A stretch of 64,000 nucleotides of DNA from an uncultured Bacteroides sp. (GCF_963677715.1 NZ_OY782493.1:248001-312000); one strand, 5' to 3'. Shown: positions 45,229 to 55,140, counted from the first letter of the stretch. The notes: a model not told the origin generated them from the letters alone. Program-made: numbers and translations.

Positions 45229-45864
45229 TTATGAAATGTGTTGTCTTTTTAATGATTTAATAAACATCTCAACAAACAAGTTTATCTTTTTAAACAGTTT
45301 GTCGTATTCGGTGTCTTCCAGATAAAAGATATCTTTGTTTTTGACTAATGACATGCTCAGGCCTTTGATAATATCTAATAATAATTCGGCAATATCATGA
45401 ATATTTTCTATTTCAAAAAAGGCTTCTTTAACTCCGTAAGTCAGGACATCGGCAATTAAGCCTTCTTCCTGAATTTTGAAAACAGCCCATTGCTGATGCA
45501 TCATGCTATGCAATTCCCACATATTATTGTTATGCCGAAACCGGCTCAGATTCAATAAAGTATGGAAATACGAGAGTCTGATATTTACATACTCTCTGAT
45601 CATTTGTGCCGGATCAGAGAGGGAGGCGATTTTTTCAGTAACTAAATGAATGAATACATCATGTTCCTTTTGAATAACAGCAATGTAGAGGCTTTCTTTA
45701 TCAGGAAAATAATAATATAAGGAGCCTTTGGATATGTTGAGGTCGGAGGCTATCTCATTCATTGTTGTCTTTTCAAATCCGTATAGTCCGAAACGATTCT
45801 GGGCAACTTCAATAATGCGGGAAGTTTTTTCAGGGCATTCTCCTATATGTGTTGTACTTACCAT
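45229..45864 (-). CDS. TetR-family repressor of the efflux operon
   Basis: A 211-residue regulator. The N-terminal helix-turn-helix is clear: TTMNEIASDLNISKGSLYYYFPDKESLY (about 33-60, only part diagnostic). The C-terminal domain is helical and is expected to bind the exported compound. It heads the TetR, EmrA, EmrB, TolC gene set, all on the minus strand. A palindrome at 45891-45917 overlapping its promoter indicates autoregulation. Confidence 0.88.
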   Translation of the reverse strand: MVSTTHIGECPEKTSRIIEVAQNRFGLYGFEKTTMNEIASDLNISKGSLYYYFPDKESLYIAVIQKEHDVFIHLVTEKIASLSDPAQMIREYVNIRLSYFHTLLNLSRFRHNNNMWELHSMMHQQWAVFKIQEEGLIADVLTYGVKEAFFEIENIHDIAELLLDIIKGLSMSLVKNKDIFYLEDTEYDKLFKKINLFVEMFIKSLKRQHIS

Positions 45865-45890
45865 TTATTACTAATTATTGCATTAATCAA

Positions 45891-45921
45891 TTTGACCATT
45901 TCGTTTGATTGGTCAAAATTA
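45891..45921 (-). promoter_or_regulatory. TetR operator overlapping the tetR promoter
   Basis: Arms TTTGACCA (45891-45898) and TGGTCAAA (45910-45917) form a perfect 8-bp inverted repeat with an 11-bp spacer. On the minus strand TAATTTTG (45921-45914) is a -7 element overlapping one arm, so a bound repressor would cover the start region. Binding by the adjacent TetR is inference. Confidence 0.6.
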
Positions 45922-46105
45922 GAGGTAATTTTTGAGATTAAGCCCGAAATTTCTTGAAAAAATTCATTTGATAACTAATATTAATGATTAAAACTGTTTT
46001 TGGGCATAAATTGGGTGGATTGTTGATACTTATCGTGCCCAAAACATCTGTAGGGCGTAGAAGTTGTTTTTTTATGTTTGTCTTAAAATCGTAATATCCA
46101 TTCTC

Positions 46106-46113
46106 TATATTTG
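46106..46113 (+). promoter_or_regulatory. -7 element of the GDPD/protease operon
   Basis: TATATTTG matches TAnnTTTG. The start would be near 46120, only a few bases before ATG 46126, which favours use of the second ATG at 46138. A TTTG lies at 46077-46080, 25 bp upstream, longer than ideal. Confidence 0.4.
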
Positions 46114-46125
46114 TTGCTTTAACTA

Positions 46126-47067
46126 ATGAAGATAAAAATGGAGAAGATCTTGATCAGGCCGTTGGGCTTATTTCTAATTTGTGGTGCACTTTTGGCCGGT
46201 TGCAAATCTGCCGGTGAGAGTAATATTCCGTTGGTTCATGCCCATAGGGGCGGAGCGGCTCTTTATCCGGAAAACACCATTCCGGCCATGCTCAATGCCG
46301 TGAAAATAGGAGTGCCTTTTTTAGAGTTGGATATGCACATCAGTCGAGACAGTCAGGTGATTGTGTCTCATGATGCCTTTTTTAATTCAATAAAAGCACT
46401 AACCCCTGAGGGCGACACCATTCCGAAAGCGGACATGAAGAACTATAAATATTATACGATGACATATGACAGCATCCGCAAGTACGACGTGGGCAGTCTT
46501 CCCAATCCGGCTTTTCCCCTGAGGAAGAACCTGAAGTGCCGCGTGCCTCTTGTTGCCGCATTGATAGATAGTGTGGAGGCGTATACGGCAGCTACCGGAA
46601 AAACTCCTGTATCTTATAATATTGAAATTAAGTCCGATCCGGCTAAGGATGGGGTCTTTTCTCCCGATTACAAAACGTTTGCCGATTTGTGCATGCGGGT
46701 TTTATTAAGTAAGAATCTGGGCAACAGATTGCTGGTGCAATGCTTTGATGTGCGTACGCTGAACTATGTGCATAAGAAATATCCATCGGTCAGGTTGTCT
46801 TATCTGGTAGAGGATGAAGGAGTTTCTTTCGATGCATTGATGGCAAAGCTTAACTTTACCCCACAGGTGTACAGCCCCGAACACGATATGCTGACTAAAG
46901 AGGTTGTTTTGAAAGCCCATGCCATCGGTATGCAGGTTGCTCCCTGGACGGTAGACAAGCGGGAAGAGATACTTCGATTGAAAAGACTGGGAGTAGATGC
47001 CATTATAACCAACCAACCGGATAGTGTGATGATGTGGCTGGGCAGCAAAGAGTCTGAATTGAAATGA
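46126..47067 (+). CDS. Glycerophosphodiester phosphodiesterase lipoprotein
   Basis: A 313-residue exported GDPD-family enzyme with lipobox LLAGC (Cys26). Catalytic and metal residues: H40-R41 in VHAHRGGAALYPENT with E49, E67/D69 in LELDMHISRD, H82 in VIVSHDAF, the EIK motif near YNIEIKSDP, and the terminal VAPWTVD. It hydrolyses glycerophosphodiesters or similar phosphodiesters outside the cytoplasmic membrane. An alternative start at 46138 would still give a lipoprotein signal (MEKILIRPLGLF). The stop overlaps the ATG of the next gene, so they are cotranslated. Confidence 0.88.
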   Translation: MKIKMEKILIRPLGLFLICGALLAGCKSAGESNIPLVHAHRGGAALYPENTIPAMLNAVKIGVPFLELDMHISRDSQVIVSHDAFFNSIKALTPEGDTIPKADMKNYKYYTMTYDSIRKYDVGSLPNPAFPLRKNLKCRVPLVAALIDSVEAYTAATGKTPVSYNIEIKSDPAKDGVFSPDYKTFADLCMRVLLSKNLGNRLLVQCFDVRTLNYVHKKYPSVRLSYLVEDEGVSFDALMAKLNFTPQVYSPEHDMLTKEVVLKAHAIGMQVAPWTVDKREEILRLKRLGVDAIITNQPDSVMMWLGSKESELK

Positions 47068-48287
47068 ACGTGGCGGTCATTGTCAGTTGTAAAAAATGTA
47101 TGAGCTTTTGGGCTTGTATCGTTAGTTGCTGTTTGTTTTTATTCACTGCTTGTTCTACCGATGATGATGATTCACCGGTAGTTCCGGTTTCTTATACCGT
47201 ATTGGTTTATATGGCTGCTGATAATTCTATGGATTCTGAAGTAGACTATACTTTACAGGAACTTAAGGAAGGGATGAAGCGTAGTGGAGGTACGACAGTG
47301 GTTTATCTGGACAGGGCCGAAGAATCGCCGAGATTGTTTCGGATAACTACAGAAGGAGAGGAGATTGCCTTGAAAGACTATGCCGAAGAAAATTCGGCCA
47401 GTGCGGCAACCTTGGCTCGGGTTATAAACGATACCAAAGAACTGGCTCCATCCGATAAATTCGGATTAGTCTACTGGTCACATTCCATGGGTTGGGTACC
47501 TTCCGGATATTCTAAAGACACACGTGCTGCCACTGTTGCTCCCTCCTTTCCCCGCACCCGTTATCTGGGCATGGACGAGCATCAGGCAGCTGATGCGCAA
47601 GGGTTAACGTTGATGGAGATAGACGAGATGGCTGCCGCTTTGCCCGATCATGTGGCGGAGTTTATGCTATTTGATGCTTGCATGATGGGCAGTGTGGAAG
47701 CCCTTTACCAACTTCGCAATAAATGCAGTTATTTTATTGCTTCGCCCGCAGAGATTCTGATGGAGGCTGATTATGATGCCTCCGGCATGCCTTATTCAGA
47801 TCTGCTTCCGCAATTGTTTGGTGGTAAAGAAGAATTGGCACAGGCTTGTCAAAAGTACTATAATCATTATAATGGTATGAGCGCCAAGATTCTGCGCTCG
47901 GCTACCATCACATTGATTGATGCTCAGCAGCTCGACGGGTTGTATGCTGTTGTCGACGACATTCTTAATAATCGTTTGTCCGTTATGCAAACGTTAAGCA
48001 CCGATGGCTTGCAAGTATATCACAGAGCCAGTTTGCCGAGAGTGTTTTTTGATTTAGACGATGTGATGAAGCAGGTAAGCACCGCTGCTCAGTATCAGGC
48101 GTTTGAAACTCAATTGGCTCAAACGGTACTTTATAAGGCTGCTACGGCGAAGTTTGCCGGTGATTTGGTTTTAGAACGTTGTAGCGGACTAAGTGTGTAT
48201 GTACCCCTAAGCAAATGGAAGGATAATTGGGAGTATACCTATTATTTCAGTTCGCTGGAGTGGAGCAAGGTATATGGAACTGATTAG
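47064..48287 (+). CDS. Clostripain-family (C11) cysteine protease lipoprotein
   Basis: A 407-residue protein with a lipoprotein signal ending FTAC (Cys30). The caspase-like fold of peptidase family C11 is indicated by VLVYMAADNSMDSEV, the catalytic His140 in VYWSHSMGW and Cys206 in LFDACMMGS. It should cleave after Arg or Lys at the cell surface or in the periplasm. A second ATG at 47100 lacks basic residues before the hydrophobic core, so the overlapping ATG at 47064 is preferred. It overlaps the GDPD stop by 4 bp, and overlaps the convergent sigma gene by 4 bp at its end. Confidence 0.82.
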   Translation: MNVAVIVSCKKCMSFWACIVSCCLFLFTACSTDDDDSPVVPVSYTVLVYMAADNSMDSEVDYTLQELKEGMKRSGGTTVVYLDRAEESPRLFRITTEGEEIALKDYAEENSASAATLARVINDTKELAPSDKFGLVYWSHSMGWVPSGYSKDTRAATVAPSFPRTRYLGMDEHQAADAQGLTLMEIDEMAAALPDHVAEFMLFDACMMGSVEALYQLRNKCSYFIASPAEILMEADYDASGMPYSDLLPQLFGGKEELAQACQKYYNHYNGMSAKILRSATITLIDAQQLDGLYAVVDDILNNRLSVMQTLSTDGLQVYHRASLPRVFFDLDDVMKQVSTAAQYQAFETQLAQTVLYKAATAKFAGDLVLERCSGLSVYVPLSKWKDNWEYTYYFSSLEWSKVYGTD

Positions 48288-48964
48288 TAAATGCCGATAA
48301 AAGCGAAAAATTCGTCTGTCAGGCTCGATGCCGAGAGATAGAAAATATTCATCTTGATGAGCATAAGTAAAATGATAGCCGATGACTTATTTGTCTTACT
48401 ATCATTCAGATAATCTTCGAGCAAACTTTTCTTTAAATTGTTGAGCGTCTTTTTGTATCTTTCCCGAACCGCCTTTTCGCAAATGCCCAACGCTTGTGCC
48501 GTTTCTTTGGTAGAATAATGTTTATTCCAGCGTAGTTGGTAAATATCCTGATGCAGCTGTGGTAACGTGTTCAGTACCTTTGTAATCATTTGATGAATTT
48601 CACTTTCCTGTAATTCTTCGAATACGTGTGTATATGATAAGTCCGCATTTATTTCTGAAATTACATCCGTATCCGCACTCTCTTCTCTACCTTCCGAAGA
48701 CCTCAGATAATCGGTAATGCGGAAAGAAAGAATTTTAAGCAGGCTCTGTTTGGCTACTCCCGTCTCATTTACATTGAACACAGAAGGAGCGTTCCATAAA
48801 TTGGCCCAGAAAATTTGCATAATGTCTTCCGTCGTCTGACTGTTTCGGGTGCGTTTATATGTCCATTTTATGAACAGACGATTATAGCGGGCATACATAA
48901 GGTTGAACGCATCATAGTCTTTATCTGCTATTCTGGCCAGTAATTCACTATCCGTAGTATCCAT
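48284..48964 (-). CDS. ECF sigma factor with hydrophobic C-terminal tail
   Basis: A 226-residue sigma-70-family ECF factor. Region 2 (about 15-90) contains YNRLFIKWTYKRTRNSQTTED and the DIMQIFWANLW core; region 4 (about 125-180) has the HTH STKETAQALGICEKAVRERY. It would direct the divergent fecR/TonB-receptor locus when released from its anti-sigma. Unusual: residues about 191-226 extend past region 4 with a hydrophobic run (SAIILLMLIKMNIFYL) that could be membrane-associated. The gene overlaps the protease gene by 4 bp. Confidence 0.85.
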   Translation of the reverse strand: MDTTDSELLARIADKDYDAFNLMYARYNRLFIKWTYKRTRNSQTTEDIMQIFWANLWNAPSVFNVNETGVAKQSLLKILSFRITDYLRSSEGREESADTDVISEINADLSYTHVFEELQESEIHQMITKVLNTLPQLHQDIYQLRWNKHYSTKETAQALGICEKAVRERYKKTLNNLKKSLLEDYLNDSKTNKSSAIILLMLIKMNIFYLSASSLTDEFFAFIGIY

Positions 48965-49181
48965 AGGTCGTTAGTTTCTCTTTTTAGCAAAGTAACAAAG
49001 TTTATATCAAAATCATTGTTACAAAACGGTTAATTTATTTGTCTTCGAAAACGTAACCGAATCTTAATAGGATTTTGTTCCCATTCCATGTCTCTCATCT
49101 CGTATATCTATATAGAGGGTCACAAAAGAATGGTATTTCCTTGTGATGATGACAAAACGGATTTTAATATAATAAGTAAGT
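48965..49181. promoter_or_regulatory. Divergent intergenic region of sigma/fecR pair
   Basis: 217 bp between divergent genes. No TAnnTTTG element of clear quality was found on either strand, consistent with an ECF-dependent promoter of unknown consensus. No further structure recognised. Confidence 0.35.
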
Positions 49182-50282
49182 ATGATAACAGGTAAATTGA
49201 AGAAGCAGGTCGGACTGATGATAAAAGGGAATACTCCCGGGAGCAGAGTGAAGAGATTTCTTTTTGTGTACGAATTGCTGCGTCGGTACGTCCGGGGAGA
49301 TGCTACGGAACGTGAAAGGGCGGTGATAAACACCTGGCATGCAGGCGAAGAAGAATATTTCTTAGAAAAAGAAGGTCAGGAATTGCCTTCCGCCGAGCTC
49401 TATCGTATGGATGAATGTGTTTATCGGAAAGTAGCTGTCAGCCAACAATTTCCTGAAACGAACTGGAAGCTTGTGTCGCAGCAAGCCGAAGTGATGCATA
49501 CTTTACAAGAGGCAATTCCTGCTTCTAAAGCAGGCCCTGTCGGGCTAAAAAAGCAGCGTCCGAGGGTTATCCGTATTTATGGAAGTATAGCTGCCATGAT
49601 TGCTGTTATAGCAGCTATTGGCTTATATCATTACTATACCAAAGAGATGACATTTGAAACTCAAAATAGTCAACTGAGCCAACAATTGCCCGATAACACC
49701 CGGGTGCTGATGAATCGTGACAGTAGATTGGTGTTGGGGAGTGATTTTAATGGCCGGACCCGCTCGGTTGAAATGAAAGGAGAGATCTTTTTCGATGTGG
49801 CTAAGAATCCTCAAAAGCCTTTTATTATAGCCCATAGCGTGTTGCAAACGGAAGTTAAAGGAACCTCGTTCACCGTTAAGGATTATCCGGAACTTGATGT
49901 AAGTACAGTGACGGTGCGTACCGGTGTGGTAACGGTGAGCAGAGGAGGTAAGCGACTGGCTACGCTGCTGCCCGACAAACAGCTTGTTTACAATAAAATA
50001 ACGGGAGAACATACGGTGCGCGATACGAACTGGAAAGCTTCCGCCGGATGGGTAGAGGGTAATATTGTGTTGATAGATGCTGATGAAAAAGAACTGGCGT
50101 TACGCATCAGGCAGTACTTTGGTAAGGAATTAGTGATAGAAGATGCCGCTTTTGGGCATGATATCTGCTTCAATTCGGAGTTTGCCCCCAATGCTACGCT
50201 TGCTGAAGTGATGGGACGATTGATGCTGGTGTATGATGCACAATACAAAATAGACGGTAACCGGATTGTAGTATACCGGTGA
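49182..50282 (+). CDS. FecR-family anti-sigma factor
   Basis: A 366-residue inner-membrane signal transducer. Cytoplasmic N-terminal anti-sigma part (about 25-125, with LLRRYVRGDATERERAVINTW), one transmembrane helix (about 131-151), the periplasmic FecR domain (LPDNTRVLMNRDSRLVLG, VEMKGEIFFDVAKNPQKPF, VKGTSFTVKDY) and a C-terminal STN-contacting region ending IDGNRIVVYR. It holds the divergently encoded sigma factor until the receptor encoded downstream reports ligand. An alternative start at 49218 would shorten the N-terminus by 12 residues. Confidence 0.9.
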   Translation: MITGKLKKQVGLMIKGNTPGSRVKRFLFVYELLRRYVRGDATERERAVINTWHAGEEEYFLEKEGQELPSAELYRMDECVYRKVAVSQQFPETNWKLVSQQAEVMHTLQEAIPASKAGPVGLKKQRPRVIRIYGSIAAMIAVIAAIGLYHYYTKEMTFETQNSQLSQQLPDNTRVLMNRDSRLVLGSDFNGRTRSVEMKGEIFFDVAKNPQKPFIIAHSVLQTEVKGTSFTVKDYPELDVSTVTVRTGVVTVSRGGKRLATLLPDKQLVYNKITGEHTVRDTNWKASAGWVEGNIVLIDADEKELALRIRQYFGKELVIEDAAFGHDICFNSEFAPNATLAEVMGRLMLVYDAQYKIDGNRIVVYR

Positions 50283-50507
50283 ATCACAATATAGCTTGAA
50301 CCCTAGGAATATGGGTTAAATACGAATCAAAACAAAATTTATTGTTGTGTAAATATAATTTCTCTCAAAAAGAGAGGAGAGGGAGATTCTTTGCTTGGAA
50401 TAAACCTTTTAATGTACAATTAATATATTGATATACAATGATTTATAATTGAAAATGAACATAAAATGAGAATAGTAACCAATAGATTAAATTAACGATT
50501 AAACGTA
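50283..50507 (+). promoter_or_regulatory. Leader of the first STN receptor gene
   Basis: 225 bp without a gene. A small hairpin CTCTC/GAGAG (about 50362-50378) is present. The gap size is nearly the same as at the second locus (230 bp), suggesting a conserved arrangement. Confidence 0.35.
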
Positions 50508-53500
50508 ATGAAAAGTAGTAGTAAACAGATGAATTTAGTTCTTACAGTGTTTTTGGGATTATTGCTTCAGTGCATCCCTCAACAAACGTATGCACAACTG
50601 ATTAAACGAACATTTCCGCAAGAAAAACTCTCTGCGCGTATCAAGCAATTAGCAGAGATAACCGACAAAACCATCACATTCGATGCTGCGCAAGTAGAGA
50701 ATATTGTTGTTCCCGCTTTAACTGCCAATAATTATAGTGTGGAACAGTTGCTTGCCGGTAGTCTTCATACCACCGGCTATACCTTTAAATACAGTAATAA
50801 CTCTTATGTTATCTTTAAAACAGATGATGACGATAAAGATAAAAACAAGAAATCTACTACCACGGGTAATCTTTCGGGTTTGATTCTGGACCAGAAAGAT
50901 GAACCTCTTGTAGGCGCCACGGTGCGCATTCTTAATACTTCTTTTGGCACGGTGAGCAATGCGGATGGAAAATACACATTAAAAGCCGTTCCTGTGGGCA
51001 CGGTGACGGTAGAGGCCAGTTATGTTTCCTTTCAAACGCAAAAGATAACAGAGGTCAAGATAAACCCGTCTAAAACCACGGAATTGAATCTTGTGATGAA
51101 GGAAGCCAGTGAAGAGTTGGGCGAAGTGGTGGTGACAGCCGATTATAACGATGCTTCCGCCAAAGGGCTTTATGCCAAGCAAAAAACGATGACTGCCATG
51201 AGTGACGGTGTAAGTGCCGACCTGATAAAGAAGACCAGCGATAGCAACGTGGCACAAGTGCTCAAACGGGTGAGCGGGGTCACTATTCAGGATAACAAAT
51301 ATGTTACCGTGCGTGGTATGAGTGAGCGTTATAACAATGTGCAACTCAATGGCACGGCATTGCCCAGTACCGAGCCTAACCGTCGTAATTTTGCTTTCGA
51401 CATTATTCCGAGTAATTTGGTGGAAAATGTAACTATTACCAAAACCTTTACTCCTGATATGCAAGGCGAATTTACCGGAGGTATGGTGAATGTAAGCACA
51501 CTTTCTATTCCTAAAGAGCGACTGCTTTCTTTAAGTGTGGGTTCCGGTTTCAATACTAACAGTACCGGTAAAACTTTTATGAGTGGCAAGCGCTTTAAAA
51601 GTGATTATTTTCTGGGTAACAGTAGTGAGCGCAACTGGTTTGGGCGCGACTGGGTCAATGATACGTATGCCGGTTATTGGGACAATGGTTTATTGAAGTC
51701 GGGAGATGCTGAGAAAGCTTATGCCATGAATGCTAAGATACCGAATCATTGGGGATTGAGTAAATATACCGGTGCTCCGACTCAGAACTATGCCCTGAGT
51801 ATAGGTACGCCTTTTGATTTGGGTAATCATAATACGTTGGGCGTCGTTGCTGCCGCCACTTATCGGCACGAAGAGAATACGGAGACGGTTTTGGAAGCCA
51901 ATTATCGTAAGCCGGGTCAAAAGGCACTCGATGCTCACAATTATAAATTTGTCACTGCCATAGGTGCGTTGGCCAATGTGGGTTGGGAACGTCCCGGTCA
52001 TAAGATTACACTGAGCAATATGTTCAACAACCGTTTTACGCAAAGTAGCATTGATCGTATGGTAGAAGATAAGGGAAGTAGTAGATTATTTATGGAGCAT
52101 TATAGTAGTCCGTTACGCAATATTCTTTGGCAAAGCCGCCTGGAAGGTGAACATAAATTGTTCAATGACAAATTAATATTTTCCTGGTTTGGAGATTACA
52201 ATAAGCTTACTCGTGAGTCGCATGATGATCGATTGATGCAGGGAGGTGTTACTTATACTATAAATGAGGACGGTTCTTATGAGCCTACTCTACTTCCAAA
52301 CGGACAGCCTGTAGTGGATTGGATTTCAAGATTAACTTTAGGCGCTGCAGATTTATCGGGCGGTTTTATTATGTATAGTGATTTATCTGAAACAAAGAAG
52401 AATGTAGGGGGTAATTTCACTGTTCCTTTTCTTGTTGCAGGAAACAAACAGAGTCTGAAGGCAGGATATTGGGGTACTTTTCGTAATGCTGATTATCATC
52501 AGCAATACCTTACTTCAAAGTTTGGTCCTAATTCAACATATACTATGTTTAATGGATTAACTCTTCCTGAAACATATTCGCTCGATAATTTTGCTAAAGG
52601 GTATCTTATTTATGAGTTGGCTGGTAAAAAAGGAGATAAGGTTGATTATTACAAAGGCAATCAGAAAATACATGCGGCTTATTTGATGGGTGAATTTACT
52701 CTCTTGAAGAGAGTGCATGTTACAGGCGGGGTGCGTATGGAGAATACTGATATGAATGTTGCTACTTATTATAATAAAGCTAATGCTGTAGTCGATTCTG
52801 CTGTTGTTCGTAATTATACGGATTATCTTCCTGCTGCAACAGTAGTATGGAATATTACCTCTTCCATAAATTTACGTGCCGCATATGGCAAAACATTGGC
52901 CCGCCCTGATTTTCGTGAATTAACTCCTTTTCGTTATTATAATGTAAACGATAGACTGATTGTCAGTGGTATAACGCCACTGAAGACTACCTATACCAGT
53001 AATGTTGATTTACGTTTAGAATGGTATCCTTCTGCTGGTGAGGTTGTTTCTGTCAGTGCTTTTTATAAGAAATTTAAGGATCCTGTAGAATTGCTTTCTT
53101 CTGATCCTCAAACTAGTGGAAACTTTATTTTATCATCTTATAATCTGGATAAATCGACTATGAAAGGTTTGGAGTTAAACTTGCGTAAGTCTCTTGCTTT
53201 TATAGCTCCAGTTGCTTTTTTAAGAGATCTTTATCTGAATGCCAATGCTACTATACTGAAAGGAGATGTCTCTTATAATTTGGCTTATTTGAGAAATGTT
53301 GCTTCGGGGCTTTCTACTGACGAGTTGGATAATTTTGCGTCCAATCGTAAGCGTCCTCTGCAGGGTATGGCTCCTTACATGGTAAATGCCGGATTAACTT
53401 ATTCGGGAAAATTGCTGGGTGCCGCAGTGAGTTATGCTACTACTGGGCGCAAATTGGTGCAGGCTGCTCCTAAAGAATGGAATGATGAATATGAAGCACC

Positions 53501-53726
53501 TAGGCATGTACTCGATTTGCAATTATCTGTTCGACCTTGGAAGAACTTAGAAATTAAGGCTAATGCCAGTGATATTTTAAATCAGGCTAGTATTATCTAT
53601 ATTAATAGCAATGACCATGGAGAAGATTACACAAATGATATGGGGTATAACAAAGATAGAGATGTGATTCGTAGTAAGATAAAACGTGGAACGGGTTACT
53701 CGTTCTCGTTGAGTTATAATTTTTGA
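50508..53726 (+). CDS. TonB-dependent receptor with STN signalling domain (non-SusC type)
   Basis: A 1072-residue outer-membrane receptor. Signal peptide to about residue 29; STN domain (about 35-105; ITFDAAQVENIVVPALTAN); CarboxypepD_reg-like domain (about 122-200; LSGLILDQKDEPLVGATV); plug (about 215-330) with VSGVTIQDNKYVTVRGMSER and VENVTITKTFTPDMQGEF; then barrel ending GYSFSLSYNF. The plug lacks the SusC ALYGSRAANG motif and looks like generic TonB receptors. The STN domain should contact the FecR encoded 225 bp upstream. Its partner is not a SusD but a beta-helix lipoprotein. Codons in the second half are visibly more T-ending than in the first. Confidence 0.88.
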   Translation: MKSSSKQMNLVLTVFLGLLLQCIPQQTYAQLIKRTFPQEKLSARIKQLAEITDKTITFDAAQVENIVVPALTANNYSVEQLLAGSLHTTGYTFKYSNNSYVIFKTDDDDKDKNKKSTTTGNLSGLILDQKDEPLVGATVRILNTSFGTVSNADGKYTLKAVPVGTVTVEASYVSFQTQKITEVKINPSKTTELNLVMKEASEELGEVVVTADYNDASAKGLYAKQKTMTAMSDGVSADLIKKTSDSNVAQVLKRVSGVTIQDNKYVTVRGMSERYNNVQLNGTALPSTEPNRRNFAFDIIPSNLVENVTITKTFTPDMQGEFTGGMVNVSTLSIPKERLLSLSVGSGFNTNSTGKTFMSGKRFKSDYFLGNSSERNWFGRDWVNDTYAGYWDNGLLKSGDAEKAYAMNAKIPNHWGLSKYTGAPTQNYALSIGTPFDLGNHNTLGVVAAATYRHEENTETVLEANYRKPGQKALDAHNYKFVTAIGALANVGWERPGHKITLSNMFNNRFTQSSIDRMVEDKGSSRLFMEHYSSPLRNILWQSRLEGEHKLFNDKLIFSWFGDYNKLTRESHDDRLMQGGVTYTINEDGSYEPTLLPNGQPVVDWISRLTLGAADLSGGFIMYSDLSETKKNVGGNFTVPFLVAGNKQSLKAGYWGTFRNADYHQQYLTSKFGPNSTYTMFNGLTLPETYSLDNFAKGYLIYELAGKKGDKVDYYKGNQKIHAAYLMGEFTLLKRVHVTGGVRMENTDMNVATYYNKANAVVDSAVVRNYTDYLPAATVVWNITSSINLRAAYGKTLARPDFRELTPFRYYNVNDRLIVSGITPLKTTYTSNVDLRLEWYPSAGEVVSVSAFYKKFKDPVELLSSDPQTSGNFILSSYNLDKSTMKGLELNLRKSLAFIAPVAFLRDLYLNANATILKGDVSYNLAYLRNVASGLSTDELDNFASNRKRPLQGMAPYMVNAGLTYSGKLLGAAVSYATTGRKLVQAAPKEWNDEYEAPRHVLDLQLSVRPWKNLEIKANASDILNQASIIYINSNDHGEDYTNDMGYNKDRDVIRSKIKRGTGYSFSLSYNF

Positions 53727-53805
53727 TAAATATAAAATATTTGTATTATAATACATTTTAGTTAGCGTTTATTTTTCTTGTTTATTAATTTAAAATTGAA
53801 AGAAA

Positions 53806-55140
53806 ATGAAAAAAAATCGTTTTTGGGTTGCAGTAGCTTTGACTACATGTTTTGTTTGTGGTTTAGGATTAACGTCCTGTTCTAATGAGGCTGATGGCTC
53901 TGCTAATGTTTCAACTCGTTCTACTGAAGAATTAGCGGATGTTATTAGTACGGATAAAACGTTATATGCAGATGTGACGTATGTACTTACAGGAAAGACT
54001 TATGTGGCAAGTGGCGCAACTTTGACCATCAATGCCGGAACTCGTATTGAAGGGGTGTACAATGCTAATCCTGATGAGGCTTCCGCATTGGTTGTTACTA
54101 AAGGTGGTAAGATCATGGCTAATGGTACAGCTGCTGCTCCAATTATCATGACTGCTCAGAATGGCACCAAAGGTGGCTGGGGAGGTCTTGTACTTCTTGG
54201 CCGGGCTACTGTTAATCAAGGTAATAATGGGGTAATTGAAGGCATTGATCCTGATAATACCACTATTCCTGCCGGAATTGAGGTCACTTATGGTGGAAAC
54301 GTTGATAACGACAATTCAGGGGTGCTCAGCTACGTACGTGTAGAATATGCCGGGGCATCTATTTCACTGGATAATGAATTGAATGCTTTTACTTTTGGTG
54401 GTGTTGGTTCAGGTACTATAGTTGATCATTGCCAAGCATACCACGGGGCAGATGATGCTTTCGAGTTCTTTGGTGGTACAGTAAATTGTAAATACCTTGT
54501 TGCAACTGCCAATGATGATGATTCATTTGATTTTGACTTTGGTTACAGAGGGATGATTCAGTTTGGTGTAGCAACTATTGATCCTTCTCTTTCATATTCT
54601 TCAAATCCTAACGGAATAGAATGTGATAATGACGGTTCAGGATCATCTTTGACTCCTAAAACTCATCCGGTTTTAAGTAATCTTACAATTGTAGGAACAG
54701 TGGATGGTATTGTTGCCGGTGGTGGTGTTGTAAGCGGTGGTACACATTATCTAAAAGATGGCGCACACTTCCGTCGTAATTGTGGTTTCACGTTGAAGAA
54801 TAGTATTATCTATGGCTTCCCCTATGCAATTGAACTTCAGAATGCATCTACCGAATATACATTCGGATATAATGTAATTAATGGAGTAACTAGTACTTAT
54901 ACAGGAACTACTCCTACAGGTACATCAATTACTGTGGCCTCTAGTGTTGCTGCTATTGGTTTGACTACTCCTTGGGGTGGTTATAAAAGTACAACGGCTT
55001 TGAAGCCAGTGAGAATTCCAGCAATTTCAAATGTAAACTTCGATGGATTGGATAGTAGTTTCTTTGATACGACTGTTACTTATAAAGGTGCTTTCTCTGG
55101 TTCAGAGAATATTTGGACAAGTGCAAGTTGGGTTCTTTAA
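53806..55140 (+). CDS. Beta-helix-like surface lipoprotein partnering the receptor
   Basis: A 444-residue lipoprotein with Cys25 (LGLTSCSNE). The sequence shows repeating short strands rich in Gly, Asn and Thr (SGATLTINAGTRIEGVY, GGKIMANGTAAAPIIMTAQ, KGGWGGLVLLGRATVN), typical of a right-handed beta helix. Motifs such as HGADDAFEFFGGTVNCKYL and ANDDDSFDFDFGYRG are common in proteins found next to non-SusC TonB receptors in Bacteroidetes, which databases often misname as transporters. It likely captures ligand at the surface for the receptor 79 bp upstream. The ligand is unknown. Confidence 0.7.
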   Translation: MKKNRFWVAVALTTCFVCGLGLTSCSNEADGSANVSTRSTEELADVISTDKTLYADVTYVLTGKTYVASGATLTINAGTRIEGVYNANPDEASALVVTKGGKIMANGTAAAPIIMTAQNGTKGGWGGLVLLGRATVNQGNNGVIEGIDPDNTTIPAGIEVTYGGNVDNDNSGVLSYVRVEYAGASISLDNELNAFTFGGVGSGTIVDHCQAYHGADDAFEFFGGTVNCKYLVATANDDDSFDFDFGYRGMIQFGVATIDPSLSYSSNPNGIECDNDGSGSSLTPKTHPVLSNLTIVGTVDGIVAGGGVVSGGTHYLKDGAHFRRNCGFTLKNSIIYGFPYAIELQNASTEYTFGYNVINGVTSTYTGTTPTGTSITVASSVAAIGLTTPWGGYKSTTALKPVRIPAISNVNFDGLDSSFFDTTVTYKGAFSGSENIWTSASWVL

